DNA of 64,000 nt from Rhodospirillaceae bacterium SYSU D60007 (GCA_003574685.1 QOCQ01000019.1:1-64000); one strand, 5' to 3'; counted from the first letter of the stretch, positions 1 to 11,014 are shown. Made by a program: numbers and translations. The notes: generated from the letters alone by a model not told the origin.

Positions 1-13
1 GCGCTCCCGGCAG
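1..13. repeat. Right end of a family-B palindromic repeat (window edge)
   Basis: The first 13 bases are identical to the last 13 bases of the two complete family-B elements at 31047-31180 and 32977-33110. The window therefore probably opens inside a third copy just upstream of purL. The match is short, so this is an inference. Confidence 0.5.
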
Positions 14-31
14 AATGAACGTGAGCAAACA

Positions 32-2277
<2,246 letters not shown>

Positions 2278-2278
<1 letters not shown>

Positions 2279-2514
2279 TGCCGATGGCTGCGCAGGATAT
2301 CGCCCGGCTGATCCGGGAAAGCATTCCCGATGCCGAGGTCCGGATCGAGGATCTGGCCGGAGACGGAGACCACTACGCGGCCACGGTTATTTCCGCAGCC
2401 TTTGCCGGAAAATCGCGCGTGGCCCAGCACCAGATGGTCTACGCCGCGCTGAAAGGGCGCATGGGCGGCGAACTGCATGCGCTGAAACTGACCACCTTGG
2501 CGCCGCCGGGGTGA
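2278..2514 (+). CDS. BolA family protein
   Basis: This small 78-residue protein has the BolA pattern: a basic helix region with [17 protein letters not shown] followed by LHALKLTT. BolA-like proteins bind CGFS monothiol glutaredoxins through a shared [2Fe-2S] cluster and take part in iron signalling and Fe-S trafficking. A CGFS glutaredoxin follows 59 bases downstream, which fits that partnership. The likely start is the GTG sharing its first base with the purL stop; an ATG two codons further in (2284) is the alternative. Confidence 0.9.
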
Positions 2515-2573
2515 TTGCGTACATTAACACCGAGCCAGAAGGCCGGCCCGCCGGCCGCAGCCAGGAGATGGAA

Positions 2574-2909
2574 ATGAGCGACGTCGCCTCCCGTATTCGC
2601 GACGAAGTTGGCAGCAACGACGTCGTGCTCTTCATGAAGGGCACGCCGGTGTTCCCGCAGTGCGGCTTCTCGGCCGCCGTGGTCGAAGTGCTCGACCACA
2701 TGGGCGTACGCTTCAAGGGCGTTAACGTGCTGGTCGACCCCGAGATTCGCGAAGGCATCAAGGCCTACAGCGACTGGCCGACCATCCCGCAGCTTTACGT
2801 CAAGGGCGAGTTCGTGGGCGGCTGCGACATCATACGAGAGATGTACAGCACCGGCGAGTTGCACCAGCTCCTGAAGGACAAGGGCATCACCCTCACCGAA
2901 GCCGCCTGA
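2574..2909 (+). CDS. grxD: Monothiol glutaredoxin, Grx4/GrxD type
   Basis: The protein is 111 residues long. It carries the FMKGTP entry motif, the CGFS active site (Cys30) with its conserved context FPQCGFS, the WPTIPQLYV segment and the GGCDI loop that binds glutathione. These are hallmarks of class II glutaredoxins that carry a glutathione-ligated [2Fe-2S] cluster and pair with BolA proteins. The reading frame is open upstream, but that part is out of register with any family homology and the BolA-like gene occupies it. I chose ATG 2574 because an AGGAGATGG stretch precedes it. Confidence 0.95.
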   Translation: MSDVASRIRDEVGSNDVVLFMKGTPVFPQCGFSAAVVEVLDHMGVRFKGVNVLVDPEIREGIKAYSDWPTIPQLYVKGEFVGGCDIIREMYSTGELHQLLKDKGITLTEAA

Positions 2910-2932
2910 GCGCACACGAAGCCATGCAAAAG

Positions 2933-2958
2933 GGCGCCGTTCCGGCCGGAGCGGCGCC
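2933..2958 (+). terminator. Stem-loop, probable terminator of the purL-bolA-grxD run
   Basis: A 7-bp GC stem (GGCGCCG with CGGCGCC) and an 11-base loop lie 24 bases after the grxD stop. A weak T-rich tail (ATTCATTTTC) follows. The T tract is short, so strength is uncertain. Confidence 0.5.
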
Positions 2959-3011
2959 ATTCATTTTCTGGTACCCGACTGGCTCTGGCGGTCAAGTGTG
3001 TCAGAGAACCG

Positions 3012-3118
3012 CTTCATGGTGAGCACAGGTGGATGCTGTGCATCCACCGGGTCGAACCATGAAGCGACCACACTGCCGACCATGCGATGCCTTCATGGTT
3101 CGGGCTCACCATGAAGGC
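3012..3118. repeat. Nested inverted-repeat element in the grxD / DUF6295-like gap
   Basis: GCTTCATGGTGAGC at the left pairs with GCTCACCATGAAGG at the right. Inside it, a GGTGGATG-TGTGC-CATCCACC hairpin lies at about 3030-3050, and a second pair (TCGAACCATGAAG with CTTCATGGTTCG) is nested. The arms flank a gap between converging genes. It looks like a dispersed repeat rather than a terminator, because there is no T tract. Confidence 0.55.
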
Positions 3119-3133
3119 CATTTCCACGCAGGT

Positions 3134-3490
3134 TCATTTTTCGTCGGAAACCGCCTCAATCCAGTTCAGCGCATCCTCCTCGTCGGCCCTGCTGAGCCTG
3201 GCGACCTGGGCGGCGATGCTTTGTGCCCGGCCATGCTCCTCAAGCTCGGCGGCGGCGATGGCCTTGGCCAGAGCGGCGCTTAGCGCCTTGGCCGACTGCA
3301 GCGTCAGCTCGACGGCGACCCGTGCGGCTGGTTCCAGCACCGGGTTCAGGAAGTCGATGGTGATGGCTTCCTCCAGCAACGCATGGTGCGGGTGATCCCA
3401 GGACACGACGGCACGGGTCACGACGAACCATCCGCCCTCGCCCTTGCCGGCGCCCTCGGCATCGACGATCTCGACGATCGAAGTGCACAT
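3134..3490 (-). CDS. DUF6295-like small conserved protein
   Basis: This 118-residue protein begins MCTSIVEIVDAEGAGKGEGG and continues with a GWFVV...VVSWDHPHHALLEEAITIDFLNP block. From memory this matches a small family, DUF6295, found in proteobacteria and actinobacteria; its function is unknown. The C-terminal half is helical and alanine-rich. The start ATG at 3490 is chosen because homology begins there. It lies 8 bases after the stop of the dienelactone-hydrolase-type gene on the same strand, so the two are probably co-transcribed. The frame stays open upstream across that gene, but that part has no family resemblance. Confidence 0.7.
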   Translation of the reverse strand: MCTSIVEIVDAEGAGKGEGGWFVVTRAVVSWDHPHHALLEEAITIDFLNPVLEPAARVAVELTLQSAKALSAALAKAIAAAELEEHGRAQSIAAQVARLSRADEEDALNWIEAVSDEK

Positions 3491-3498
3491 GCCGGTGC

Positions 3499-4251
3499 CT
3501 AGGCCGCCAGGTGCTTGTGCAGGAACGCGAACACCTTCTTCCAGCCGTCCAGCGCCTGCTCCACGCGGTACATCGGCCGGTCGTAGTAAAAGAAGCCATG
3601 GCCGGCGCCATCGTAGCGGTGGAACTCGTACTGCTTGCCGTGCTTCTTGAGCTCGGCCTCGTGCTGGTCCACCTGCTCGGGCGTGGGCGCGCGGTCCTCG
3701 TTGCCGAACAGCCCCAGCAGCGGACACGAGAGGTTCTTCGTGAACTCGATCGGCGCGGTCGGCTGCTTCTGCGTCAGCTCTTCCTTGCTCATCACCACCC
3801 GGCCACCCCAGAGATCGACGGCGGCGTCGATGCTCCTGGTATGGCAGGCAAACAGGAACGCGAGCCGGCCGCCCGAGCAGGTGCCCAGCACGCCGACCTT
3901 GCCATTCAGCCAAGGTTGTGCCCGCAGCCAGGCCACCGCACCTTCCGTGTCGCCGATAGCCTGCGCATCAGGAACCCCGCCCTCGGCACGCACGCGTGCG
4001 GCCACGTCGTCCGCTTTGCCCTCGCCGGCGCGGTGGTAGAGGTTGTGGCTGATGACGGCGTAGCCGTGATGGGCAAACTTGCGCGTCGTCTCGCGATACC
4101 ACTCATCCCAGCCCGGCGCGTGATGGACGAGCACCATGCCCGGAAAGGGTCCCGCACCCAGAGGCCGCGCGCCATACGCCGAGATCGGCTCGTTCCTGTC
4201 GCCATTGATCGAAAGCGTTTCCGCGATCATGCCTTCGTAGGCCATTGCCAC
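3499..4251 (-). CDS. Dienelactone hydrolase family protein
   Basis: This is a 250-residue alpha/beta hydrolase. Visible marks are the nucleophile elbow GTCSGGR with Cys as nucleophile, the acid region LGLFGNEDRAPT and the catalytic His in GAGHGFF. That Cys-Asp-His triad is typical of dienelactone hydrolases, which open lactone rings in chlorocatechol-type pathways; many paralogues have other or unknown substrates. No aromatic-degradation operon surrounds it, so the substrate cannot be stated. No signal peptide is seen. The DUF6295-like gene follows on the same strand. Confidence 0.88.
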   Translation of the reverse strand: MAMAYEGMIAETLSINGDRNEPISAYGARPLGAGPFPGMVLVHHAPGWDEWYRETTRKFAHHGYAVISHNLYHRAGEGKADDVAARVRAEGGVPDAQAIGDTEGAVAWLRAQPWLNGKVGVLGTCSGGRLAFLFACHTRSIDAAVDLWGGRVVMSKEELTQKQPTAPIEFTKNLSCPLLGLFGNEDRAPTPEQVDQHEAELKKHGKQYEFHRYDGAGHGFFYYDRPMYRVEQALDGWKKVFAFLHKHLAA

Positions 4252-4372
4252 CTCCCTCTCGGTCCGCCTTCACAATAGGCCAGCATGGCGCACAGTGGCC
4301 ACACGACGGTCACTGGACCCCCGCACCCCGGCGTCCAACCTGCACCATGAGACAAGCGCCGGAGGCAAAGAG

Positions 4373-4693
4373 ATGCGCGGTTTCGCCCTTGCGGTGGCGC
4401 TGATGCTGTTGACCGCTCCGGTCCAGGCACAGACCGGCGGCAAATCTCCTTCCACGAGATCAGACCAGGGTTTCAGCCAGGGCTCCGGCCAGAGCGGGCT
4501 GAACGGCTACGGCTACAGCACCGGGAAGAATCCCACTGGGCACTATGGCGGCGGCTATATCCGCAGCGACGGCTCTTTCATGAAGCCGGAGGGATCGGCC
4601 CTTGCCCCCAATACGCAAACGGACGGCTTTAACACGCGTCGCACCTACGATCCCGAAACCGGCACCTATCGCTCGGGCAAGCGGCGGGACTGA
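4373..4693 (+). CDS. Small secreted Gly/Tyr/Ser-rich protein, unknown function
   Basis: This 106-residue product has a clear Sec signal peptide (MRGFALAVALMLLTAPVQAQ, cleavage expected after AQA). The mature part is low in complexity, rich in Gly, Ser and Tyr, with GLNGYGYSTGK, GGGYIRSDGS and a C-terminal TYDPETGTYRSG. Such proteins are common in alphaproteobacteria and uncharacterised. GGAGG lies 8 bases before ATG 4373, which supports this start over the longer open frame upstream. No partner gene is obvious. Confidence 0.7.
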   Translation: MRGFALAVALMLLTAPVQAQTGGKSPSTRSDQGFSQGSGQSGLNGYGYSTGKNPTGHYGGGYIRSDGSFMKPEGSALAPNTQTDGFNTRRTYDPETGTYRSGKRRD

Positions 4694-4758
4694 CCTTGCG
4701 AGAAGTCGGGTCGGGGTCGCATAGTGGGGCCCTCGAAGGCACGAGAGGGAGCCGTACC

Positions 4759-5196
4759 ATGTCCGCTGCAACGAAACTCGCGGAGAAGCCTGCTGCCGAC
4801 CAGCCCAAGGCGAAGCGCGCGTGGGGACGCAAGGCGGATGCCCGCTACGTTGAAGGCCGCCGGTCCTACTTCAAGTATCGCGAGCTGGGTGTGACGGAAG
4901 GCAGCAACGGCCGCATGCGTGCTCAGGTGACATCGGCAACGCAAGGCATGTCGCGGCCAACCGGCTGGCACTATCACGTCTGCGAGTCGCAGCTCGTTTA
5001 CATGTTGAGCGGCTGGGTCGATCTGGAGTTCGAGGACGGCGAGACGATCCGCGTCGAGGCTGGCGACTCGCTCTATATCCCCGGCGGGTTGCGGCACAAC
5101 GAGATCCGCACATCCGATACGTTCGAGCTGCTGGAGGTATCGGTACCCGCCGACATGGGCACCGTGCCCTGCGATCCGCCTGCGGGGCGATCCTAG
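4759..5196 (+). CDS. Cupin domain protein
   Basis: A 145-residue single-domain cupin. The first cupin motif is visible as WHYHVCESQLVYMLSG, giving two His and a Glu as metal ligands; the second is GDSLYIPGGLRHNE, giving the last His. Cupins bind a divalent metal and act as small dioxygenases, isomerases or ligand sensors; the substrate is not predictable here. ATG 4759 is preceded by GAGGGAG. Its TAG stop overlaps the TAG stop of the converging dioxygenase gene within the palindrome CTAG. Confidence 0.85.
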   Translation: MSAATKLAEKPAADQPKAKRAWGRKADARYVEGRRSYFKYRELGVTEGSNGRMRAQVTSATQGMSRPTGWHYHVCESQLVYMLSGWVDLEFEDGETIRVEAGDSLYIPGGLRHNEIRTSDTFELLEVSVPADMGTVPCDPPAGRS

Positions 5197-5990
5197 CTTA
5201 CGGACGGCGCTTCGAAGGCAAAGGCGCTCATTGACAGCGCACCGTGCGTGAAGCTGCGGTGCAGCGTCCTGCCCCTGGTGTTGGCTCCGGCGGCCCCCAT
5301 CGCCACGAACAGGGGCAGGAAATGCTCGTCCGTGGGATGCGCCATCCGCGCATGGGGCGCCTGGTGCTTCCAGTCCAGTAGCGCCGCTACGTCGCCAGCC
5401 TCGATGGCGGCCACCAGCCAGTCATCGAAGTGCTGCGCCCATTGCGCGACTGATTCGTGTCGGCCGCGGTCGAGCGCGCGCAGATTATGCGTAGCGCTGC
5501 CGCTTCCCATCACCAGGAGGCCTTCGGCAACCAGCGGAGCCAGCGCCTGGCCCATGGCGTAATGGTGGGCGGCGTCGAGATGCGGCTGCACGGCAAGCTG
5601 CAGGATCGGGATGTCGGCCGCCGGCCAAGCCAGCATCGCCGGCACCCAGGCGCCGTGGTCCAGACCTTGTTCAGGGTCGATCACGGCCTGAAATCCCGCT
5701 GAGCGCAGTGCTTCGGCCAGGCGCTCCGCCAGATCGGGTGCGCCCGGCGCTGCATATTTCAACGCGTAGAGCGGCGGCGGAAATCCGTAAAAATCATGAA
5801 TCGTCTCCGGCCGCGCGGCGCCGGATACGGCAGGCATGCGGGTCATCCAGTGCGCAGAGACGGCGACGATGGCTTTCGGCCGCGCCACGTCGCTGCCCAG
5901 CCGGCGCAGGAAACGCGTTGCAGGCAGGTCTTCCAGGATCAGCGTGGGCGAGCCGTGAGACACGAACAGGCTCTTTGTCACAGTCATCAT
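5193..5990 (-). CDS. LigB-type extradiol dioxygenase (DODA / YgiD family)
   Basis: The 265-residue protein belongs to the class III extradiol ring-cleavage dioxygenase family that includes E. coli YgiD (4,5-DOPA dioxygenase). Characteristic pieces are FVSHGSPTL near the N-terminus, the SAHWMTR metal-ligand region, the HGAWVPAML segment with its catalytic His, GSGSATHNLRAL, and DEHFLPLFVAMGAAG near the end. The metal is normally Zn or Fe(II). The physiological substrate in bacteria is unclear. Two ATG codons lie in tandem at the start. Confidence 0.9.
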   Translation of the reverse strand: MMTVTKSLFVSHGSPTLILEDLPATRFLRRLGSDVARPKAIVAVSAHWMTRMPAVSGAARPETIHDFYGFPPPLYALKYAAPGAPDLAERLAEALRSAGFQAVIDPEQGLDHGAWVPAMLAWPAADIPILQLAVQPHLDAAHHYAMGQALAPLVAEGLLVMGSGSATHNLRALDRGRHESVAQWAQHFDDWLVAAIEAGDVAALLDWKHQAPHARMAHPTDEHFLPLFVAMGAAGANTRGRTLHRSFTHGALSMSAFAFEAPSVS

Positions 5991-6119
5991 AGGCGCCGCT
6001 CCGATGCGAAGATCGTAGCCACAAGCCGCGATGAAGGACAGATGCCTGCCTCCCTTGGCCGGGCTCCCGTCCTCCTGCTAACGTCACGCCGAAGCGTTGC
6101 TGGAACGGAGATGCGGGTG

Positions 6120-7700
6120 ATGTCGAAGATCGGAAAGCGGGCTGCCTGGGCAGCCGCATTGCTGGGCGCTACATTGCTGATGTCGCCGGCACAGGCGGAA
6201 ACCACACTGCGCGTGGTCGCGCATTCCGACCTGAAGGTGCTCGACCCGATCTGGACCACGGCCTACATCACACGCAACCACGGATACATGATCTACGACA
6301 CCCTGTTTGCGCAGGATGCCGAGCTGCATATCGAGCCACAGATGGTGGACACCTGGAAGGTCAGCGACGACAAGCTCGTCTGGACCTTCACCCTGCGCGA
6401 GGGCCTCGAATGGCACGACGGCCAGCCCGTGACCAGCGCCGATGTGATCCCCTCGTTGAAGCGCTGGGCGGAAGTCGACGGCATGGGCCAGGTGCTGTGG
6501 AAGGTCGTAAAGGAGATCAGGGCGGTTGATGCCAGGACGTTCGAGCTGGTGCTGAGCGAGCCCTACGGGCTGGTGCTCGAGTCGCTGGGCAAGCCGAGCT
6601 CGCGTGTGCCTTTCATCATGCCAAAGCGGATCGCGGAAACGCCGGCGAACCAGCAGATCAAGGAGTTCATTGGCTCGGGGCCGTTCATCTTCAAACAGGA
6701 TGAGTGGAAGCCGGGCGACAAGGTTGTCTACGTCAAGAATCCCAAATACAAGCCTCGCGCCGAGCCCGCGTCCGGCCTCTCCGGCGGCAAGGTCGCACGG
6801 GTGGATCGCGTGGAATGGGTGGCGATCCCCGATCCGCTGACAGCCGTCAATGCGCTGCTGGCCGGCGAGATCGACCTGATCGAATTGCCGCCGCCGGACC
6901 TGTTCCCTGTGCTCAAGGAAGACAAGAACGTGCAGCTTTACGGCTGGAACGCGCTCGGCAGCCAGGCCATTGCGCGCTTCAATCACCTGCATCCGCCGTT
7001 CAACAACGTGAAGGCGCGCCTGGCCGTGCTCTATGCCACCGCGCAGGAGGACTACCTGAAGGCGCAGGTCGGCGACAGCGACATCTACATGGTTTGCAAC
7101 GCACCGCTGATCTGCAAGACGCCCAACGGCAAGACCTTCGGCGACATGCTGATCAAGCCGGATCTGGAGAAAGCGCGGCAGTTGCTGAAGGAATCCGGCT
7201 ACGACGGGACGCCGGTCGTCATGATGCATGCCACCGACCTGCAGTCGTCCAACCGCTTTCCGCAGGTCGCCAAGGCCCAGATGGAAAAGGTCGGCTTCAA
7301 GGTCGACATGCAGTCGATGGACTGGCAGTCGGTGGTTTCACGCCGCGCCAAGAAGGACCCGCCGGCGCAGGGTGGCTGGAACATGTTCTTCACCACCACC
7401 GTGGCGGTCGATGCGTCCAACCCGGTTGCCAACATCTTCACCAGCGGCGGTTGCGACAAGGCATGGTTTGGCTGGCCCTGCGACGAGGAGCTCGAAAAGC
7501 TGCGCGTCGCCTACGCCAGCGCCACCGACGAGGCGGCGAAGAAGGAGCTGGCCTACAAGGTGCAGGACCGCATCATGGCGCAGGGTCACTATCTGATCCT
7601 GGGCCAGTACAAGGCGTTCGGCGCCTATCGCAAGGACCGTATCAAGGGCTGGCTCCCCGGCCCCGCCGCGGTCTTCTGGAACATCAGCAAGAAGGACTGA
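6120..7700 (+). CDS. ABC transporter substrate-binding protein, family 5 (peptide type)
   Basis: This periplasmic solute-binding protein has about 526 residues. A Sec signal peptide ends in MSPAQAE. The family-5 signature (LKVLDPIWTT, then WTFTLREGLEWHDGQPVTSADV) is clear. Family members bind peptides, nickel, heme precursors or opines. No permease or ATPase gene is adjacent, so this is an orphan binding protein that may use another system, possibly the one at 33-39 kb. GGAG at 6107-6110 abuts an ATG at 6111 but lies 9 bases from ATG 6120, so I prefer 6120. Confidence 0.92.
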   Translation: MSKIGKRAAWAAALLGATLLMSPAQAETTLRVVAHSDLKVLDPIWTTAYITRNHGYMIYDTLFAQDAELHIEPQMVDTWKVSDDKLVWTFTLREGLEWHDGQPVTSADVIPSLKRWAEVDGMGQVLWKVVKEIRAVDARTFELVLSEPYGLVLESLGKPSSRVPFIMPKRIAETPANQQIKEFIGSGPFIFKQDEWKPGDKVVYVKNPKYKPRAEPASGLSGGKVARVDRVEWVAIPDPLTAVNALLAGEIDLIELPPPDLFPVLKEDKNVQLYGWNALGSQAIARFNHLHPPFNNVKARLAVLYATAQEDYLKAQVGDSDIYMVCNAPLICKTPNGKTFGDMLIKPDLEKARQLLKESGYDGTPVVMMHATDLQSSNRFPQVAKAQMEKVGFKVDMQSMDWQSVVSRRAKKDPPAQGGWNMFFTTTVAVDASNPVANIFTSGGCDKAWFGWPCDEELEKLRVAYASATDEAAKKELAYKVQDRIMAQGHYLILGQYKAFGAYRKDRIKGWLPGPAAVFWNISKKD

Positions 7701-7705
7701 CGCCC

Positions 7706-9106
7706 CTACCGCAAGGGCTGCATCGGGTAGCCGGCGGCGCGCCAGGAAGCGAGGCCGCCGCGGTACCAGTAGAGATTTCGGTATCCCGCCTCGTAGGCGC
7801 GCAGCACGGCGTTGTACGATTCCCAGCAACGCACGCCCTGGCAGAAGAAAACGATCGGGTAGTTCATGCCCTTGCCGCCCACCAGCCCGGCCAGATCACT
7901 GACGAGCTGCTGCTGGACGAGGTCGTTGAAGTTCCCGGCCCTGCCGCCATAGGGGATGTACCGCGCCTTGATGATGGTCTGCGGATGAGCGCCCTCAAGC
8001 ACGTCGACCAGGAGGAAATCCGTGCCCTTCTGGATCTCGTTGTAGAGCGCCTGGGTTGATAGCACCCGGCCGACGGGGATCGTCGTGGGCGTCGGGCTGC
8101 CGACATTGCTCTGCAATGTCCGCTGCGGCGACACGCCGAAATTGGCGTTCTCCTCGGCCCAGGCGGTGGTCGAGGTTGGCCCGGGCGGCGTCGGCGCCGG
8201 TGTGGGCGTCGGCGTGGGGGTTCCGGCCTCGCGTTCGGGCTTCGTAACGGGTCCGTCCTGACCCTCGACACGCGGCGACGGCGTGGGGCCCGGCGGCTGC
8301 GGCGAGGGTTTCGGTGTTGGCGTCGGGGTCGGGGTCGGCGCGGGCTCCGGCGGCGGCGATACCGAGCCGATGATGTAAAGCACCACCAGCACGGCGACGA
8401 TCGCGCCGATGCCGATCAGCAGCCACTTGACCCATCCGCCCTTGCCGGCCGCCTGGGCCGGCGGTGCGCCCGGATAGGGATAGGGTCCGGCCGGCGCCAT
8501 GTCGGGCCCCGACGACGGCCATCCGGCGGGCTGCGGCGGATACTGCGAGGCGTGCGCTCCGTAGTGGGGCGGCGGCGCGCCATACTGTGCCCCCGCCGGC
8601 GCACCTGCCGGGGCGGATACCCCGACCCATGATCCGTCCGGCTGATGGCGCGGGATCGGCGCCGAATGTGGACCAGACACCGGCCCGCCCGCCATGGGGC
8701 CGCTGCCGATCCATGTCCCCTCGGGACCGCTCTGGGGCACGGCTGACGGCGCATGGTGGGACGCGCCAGACCCGTACTCCGAGGGCAAGGGACCACGGCC
8801 CAGCCCGTGGGCGCAGGCGCGCACCACCGGCAGGGCGATGTCGCTGCGGATGCCGAGATTGGTCTCGATGCGCGCCGCCAGCCGGTCAATCTCCAGCGCG
8901 ATCTGCTCGGGGCGCGCGCCCGAGAGCGCATCGAACACGCCGTCGTCGATGGCGCTGCCCAGCACCTTGATCTCGCGGCGCGCCTCGGGAACGCGATCAG
9001 AGAGGACCGACACCACGCGCCGGCGGTCGGAAAAGACGGCCGGTCCGAACCTGTCCGGCAACTCGCGCAGGACTTTCGCGAGCGCATCGTAAGTCTCAGC
9101 CGCCAT
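7706..9106 (-). CDS. Membrane-anchored protein with conserved N-domain and C-terminal rhodanese domain
   Basis: The protein has 466 residues in four parts. Residues 1 to about 110 form a helical domain (RFGPAVFSDRRR...) that recurs in the next gene. A Gly/Pro/Ala/Tyr-rich linker carries two short GTWIG/GSWVG motifs. One membrane segment (KWLLIGIGAIVAVLVVLYII) is followed by a PTPTPT-type low-complexity spacer. The C-terminus is a rhodanese domain with FFCQGVRCWESYNA; this CxxxxCW pattern recalls the CXXCW rhodaneses of PQQ-dependent pathways. The predicted topology is cytoplasmic N-domain and periplasmic rhodanese. It is the last gene of the kinase operon. GAGGGAG precedes ATG 9106. Confidence 0.8.
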   Translation of the reverse strand: MAAETYDALAKVLRELPDRFGPAVFSDRRRVVSVLSDRVPEARREIKVLGSAIDDGVFDALSGARPEQIALEIDRLAARIETNLGIRSDIALPVVRACAHGLGRGPLPSEYGSGASHHAPSAVPQSGPEGTWIGSGPMAGGPVSGPHSAPIPRHQPDGSWVGVSAPAGAPAGAQYGAPPPHYGAHASQYPPQPAGWPSSGPDMAPAGPYPYPGAPPAQAAGKGGWVKWLLIGIGAIVAVLVVLYIIGSVSPPPEPAPTPTPTPTPKPSPQPPGPTPSPRVEGQDGPVTKPEREAGTPTPTPTPAPTPPGPTSTTAWAEENANFGVSPQRTLQSNVGSPTPTTIPVGRVLSTQALYNEIQKGTDFLLVDVLEGAHPQTIIKARYIPYGGRAGNFNDLVQQQLVSDLAGLVGGKGMNYPIVFFCQGVRCWESYNAVLRAYEAGYRNLYWYRGGLASWRAAGYPMQPLR

Positions 9107-9168
9107 GTCTCCCTCTGGGATCGGCAAAGCCCGGCATCATCAGTACCGCCGCCCTTGCTGGCAAAGAT

Positions 9169-10275
9169 TCATTGTACCACGCCACAACCGATCATCTGCT
9201 CACAATTGCCGGCGAGCACACAGACATTGCTGCCGCGCAACTGCACGTCGGCTGCGCCCGGCTGCACGAAGGCGACGCACATGCCGCCGATGTTGAGGCC
9301 GTCGCGCTGCCATGCCGGCTGCAGCACGCGGATGGCGTTGTTGTTCTGCCGGGTGAGCTGGAACGGGCCGGGCTGCGACAGGCTCTCGGGCTCGCTGGCG
9401 CCTTGGCTGGCGACGGCGACGAAGCCCGCGTCCCAGCCCTGGCGCGAAACGCCGACGATCACCCGGAAGAGCTGGTTATTGGAGGATACACCGAACTCGA
9501 TGACGAACGCCTGCTGTGCATCCCGCAGCGGGATGCCCGGCGGCCGTTGGCCCCCGCCAGGCGGCACGACGACGGGCAGGCCGGCGGATTGCGGTGGCTG
9601 CCCTGCGGGCGGCTGCTGCGGACGGCCGGCCGGCGCGCCCGAGGGCGGCGCCTGCGGCGCCTGGCGAGGCGGTGCCTGGGGCGCTTGCGGTGCTTGCGGA
9701 TCCTGGCCGCTGTTCAGCGACAGGCCGATCACCACCAGGGCCCCCAGCCCGACCAGTGCGGCAATGCCCCAGCGGCCCTTCATGAAATCCTGGGCGGTTC
9801 CCGGGGACGGCGGCGGCGCACCATAGCCGGGCGTTCCGTAGCCAGGCGGCGGGCCCACGGGCGCAGGACCCGGCATGCCGTGCTGCGCGCCGACGCCGGG
9901 CACGGCCGAGCCGCCGATCCAGCTCCGCTCGTCGGGCGGCCGTGGCACCGGACCCGCGCCTGGTGGAGGCGGACCGCCGCCGATGCGGGCGGCGATGCGG
10001 ATGCCGGCCATGGCATCGTTGTAGGCAACACCGTCCCGGCCGGCGATCTCGTTGGCCAGACGGTGGAATTCCGAGGCCTGGTCGGGTGCCGCCCTCAGCC
10101 GCTCGGGCGCCCCGATGCCAAGCGCACCGGCCGTGGCCTTGATGACGCCGCGCAGCTCCGGCGCCTGGTCGGCCAGCATGGGCACGCTGCGCCGCGGGTC
10201 ACGCAGAATGTCCTCGCCAAAGCGGCGGCGCGCCTCGGCGAACAGCGCCACGACGCGATCGTCCTCAGGAAACAT
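9169..10275 (-). CDS. Membrane-anchored protein with the same N-domain and an unknown periplasmic domain
   Basis: The 368-residue product has the same plan as its downstream neighbour: a helical N-domain (residues 1 to about 105, RFGEDILRDPRR...), a Pro/Gly linker with one RSWIGG motif, one membrane segment (WGIAALVGLGALVVIGLSL), then a Gln/Ala/Pro-rich spacer. The C-terminal domain of about 120 residues contains four cysteines near its end (GGMC, NVCV, GNCE, IGCG), probably in disulfides outside the membrane. I do not recognise that domain. GGGGGAG lies directly before ATG 10275. It is cotranscribed with the vWA, PrsW, PP2C and kinase genes upstream. Confidence 0.75.
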   Translation of the reverse strand: MFPEDDRVVALFAEARRRFGEDILRDPRRSVPMLADQAPELRGVIKATAGALGIGAPERLRAAPDQASEFHRLANEIAGRDGVAYNDAMAGIRIAARIGGGPPPPGAGPVPRPPDERSWIGGSAVPGVGAQHGMPGPAPVGPPPGYGTPGYGAPPPSPGTAQDFMKGRWGIAALVGLGALVVIGLSLNSGQDPQAPQAPQAPPRQAPQAPPSGAPAGRPQQPPAGQPPQSAGLPVVVPPGGGQRPPGIPLRDAQQAFVIEFGVSSNNQLFRVIVGVSRQGWDAGFVAVASQGASEPESLSQPGPFQLTRQNNNAIRVLQPAWQRDGLNIGGMCVAFVQPGAADVQLRGSNVCVLAGNCEQMIGCGVVQ

Positions 10276-10321
10276 CTCCCCCTGCCCTCCGGCGGATGCC
10301 CCGCCGCCCCGGGTCCGGCCC

Positions 10322-11014
10322 TTACCAGACCATGTCGCTCGACCGCCGCTGGCGCTCCGCGTCCAGTGCAAGCTGCGTCACGGGATCGGGCGCATTGCGG
10401 GCCTGCGACACCGACTTCACCGGTGCCGTGGTCGCCCACTTGATGCGGTTCACCAGGTCCTGGGCGTTGTTGGCGCGCAGCGGCTTGAACTCGGGATGGG
10501 CGATGAAGCGCTCGAGCACCTCGTAATCGGCATCGCTGCCGATGGCGATGGCCACGCGCAGCGAGCGGCTGCCGTAGGGTGAGTCGAACAGCCGCTTCAA
10601 CCCGGCCTCGAAATCGTCCGAAGGCTGGCCGTCCGACACCAGCACCAGCACCGGCGGCAACTGCCGGCCCGGCATCCGCTCCGGCCGCAGCACGTCGGCC
10701 ATCATGGCCAACGCCTCGCCCATGCCGGTTTCGCCCCCGGCCGTGACGTCCTGCCATTCGAACTGGCCCACGGGCGTGGGCGCCGCGACATGCCATTCGG
10801 CCCGCGACGAGAAACGCAGCACGCGGATCAGCACGTCGGTTTCGGGATTGTCCTCCGCGGCCGTGCGCATTTCCGGGATGGCGGCGCGCATGGCGTAGTT
10901 CAGCGAGGCGATCTTGTCGCCTGTCATCGAGCCGGAGCAGTCGAGCGCCAGGATCACGTGTAGCTGGCGGCGCACGAGCTGCGCTGCGCCAAGACCGGGG
11001 AGATCTGCTGGCAT
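10322..11014 (-). CDS. von Willebrand factor A domain protein (TerY-like)
   Basis: This 230-residue protein is almost entirely a vWA domain. The MIDAS metal site is intact: DCSGSM (Asp25, Ser27, Ser29), a Thr in the GGETGMGEAL loop, and the later Asp in LVSDGQPSDD. TerY-like vWA proteins of this size are known to occur next to a PP2C phosphatase and a kinase (the TerY-P triad), and both are encoded upstream in this operon. It probably acts as a metal-dependent scaffold or phosphoprotein partner in the cytoplasm. GGAAGGG precedes ATG 11014. Confidence 0.9.
   Translation of the reverse strand: MPADLPGLGAAQLVRRQLHVILALDCSGSMTGDKIASLNYAMRAAIPEMRTAAEDNPETDVLIRVLRFSSRAEWHVAAPTPVGQFEWQDVTAGGETGMGEALAMMADVLRPERMPGRQLPPVLVLVSDGQPSDDFEAGLKRLFDSPYGSRSLRVAIAIGSDADYEVLERFIAHPEFKPLRANNAQDLVNRIKWATTAPVKSVSQARNAPDPVTQLALDAERQRRSSDMVW

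Noticed and set aside
3491..3913. N-terminal extension of the DUF6295-like protein
   Set aside because: The upstream part lies antiparallel in frame to the dienelactone-hydrolase-type gene on the same strand and shows no family similarity.
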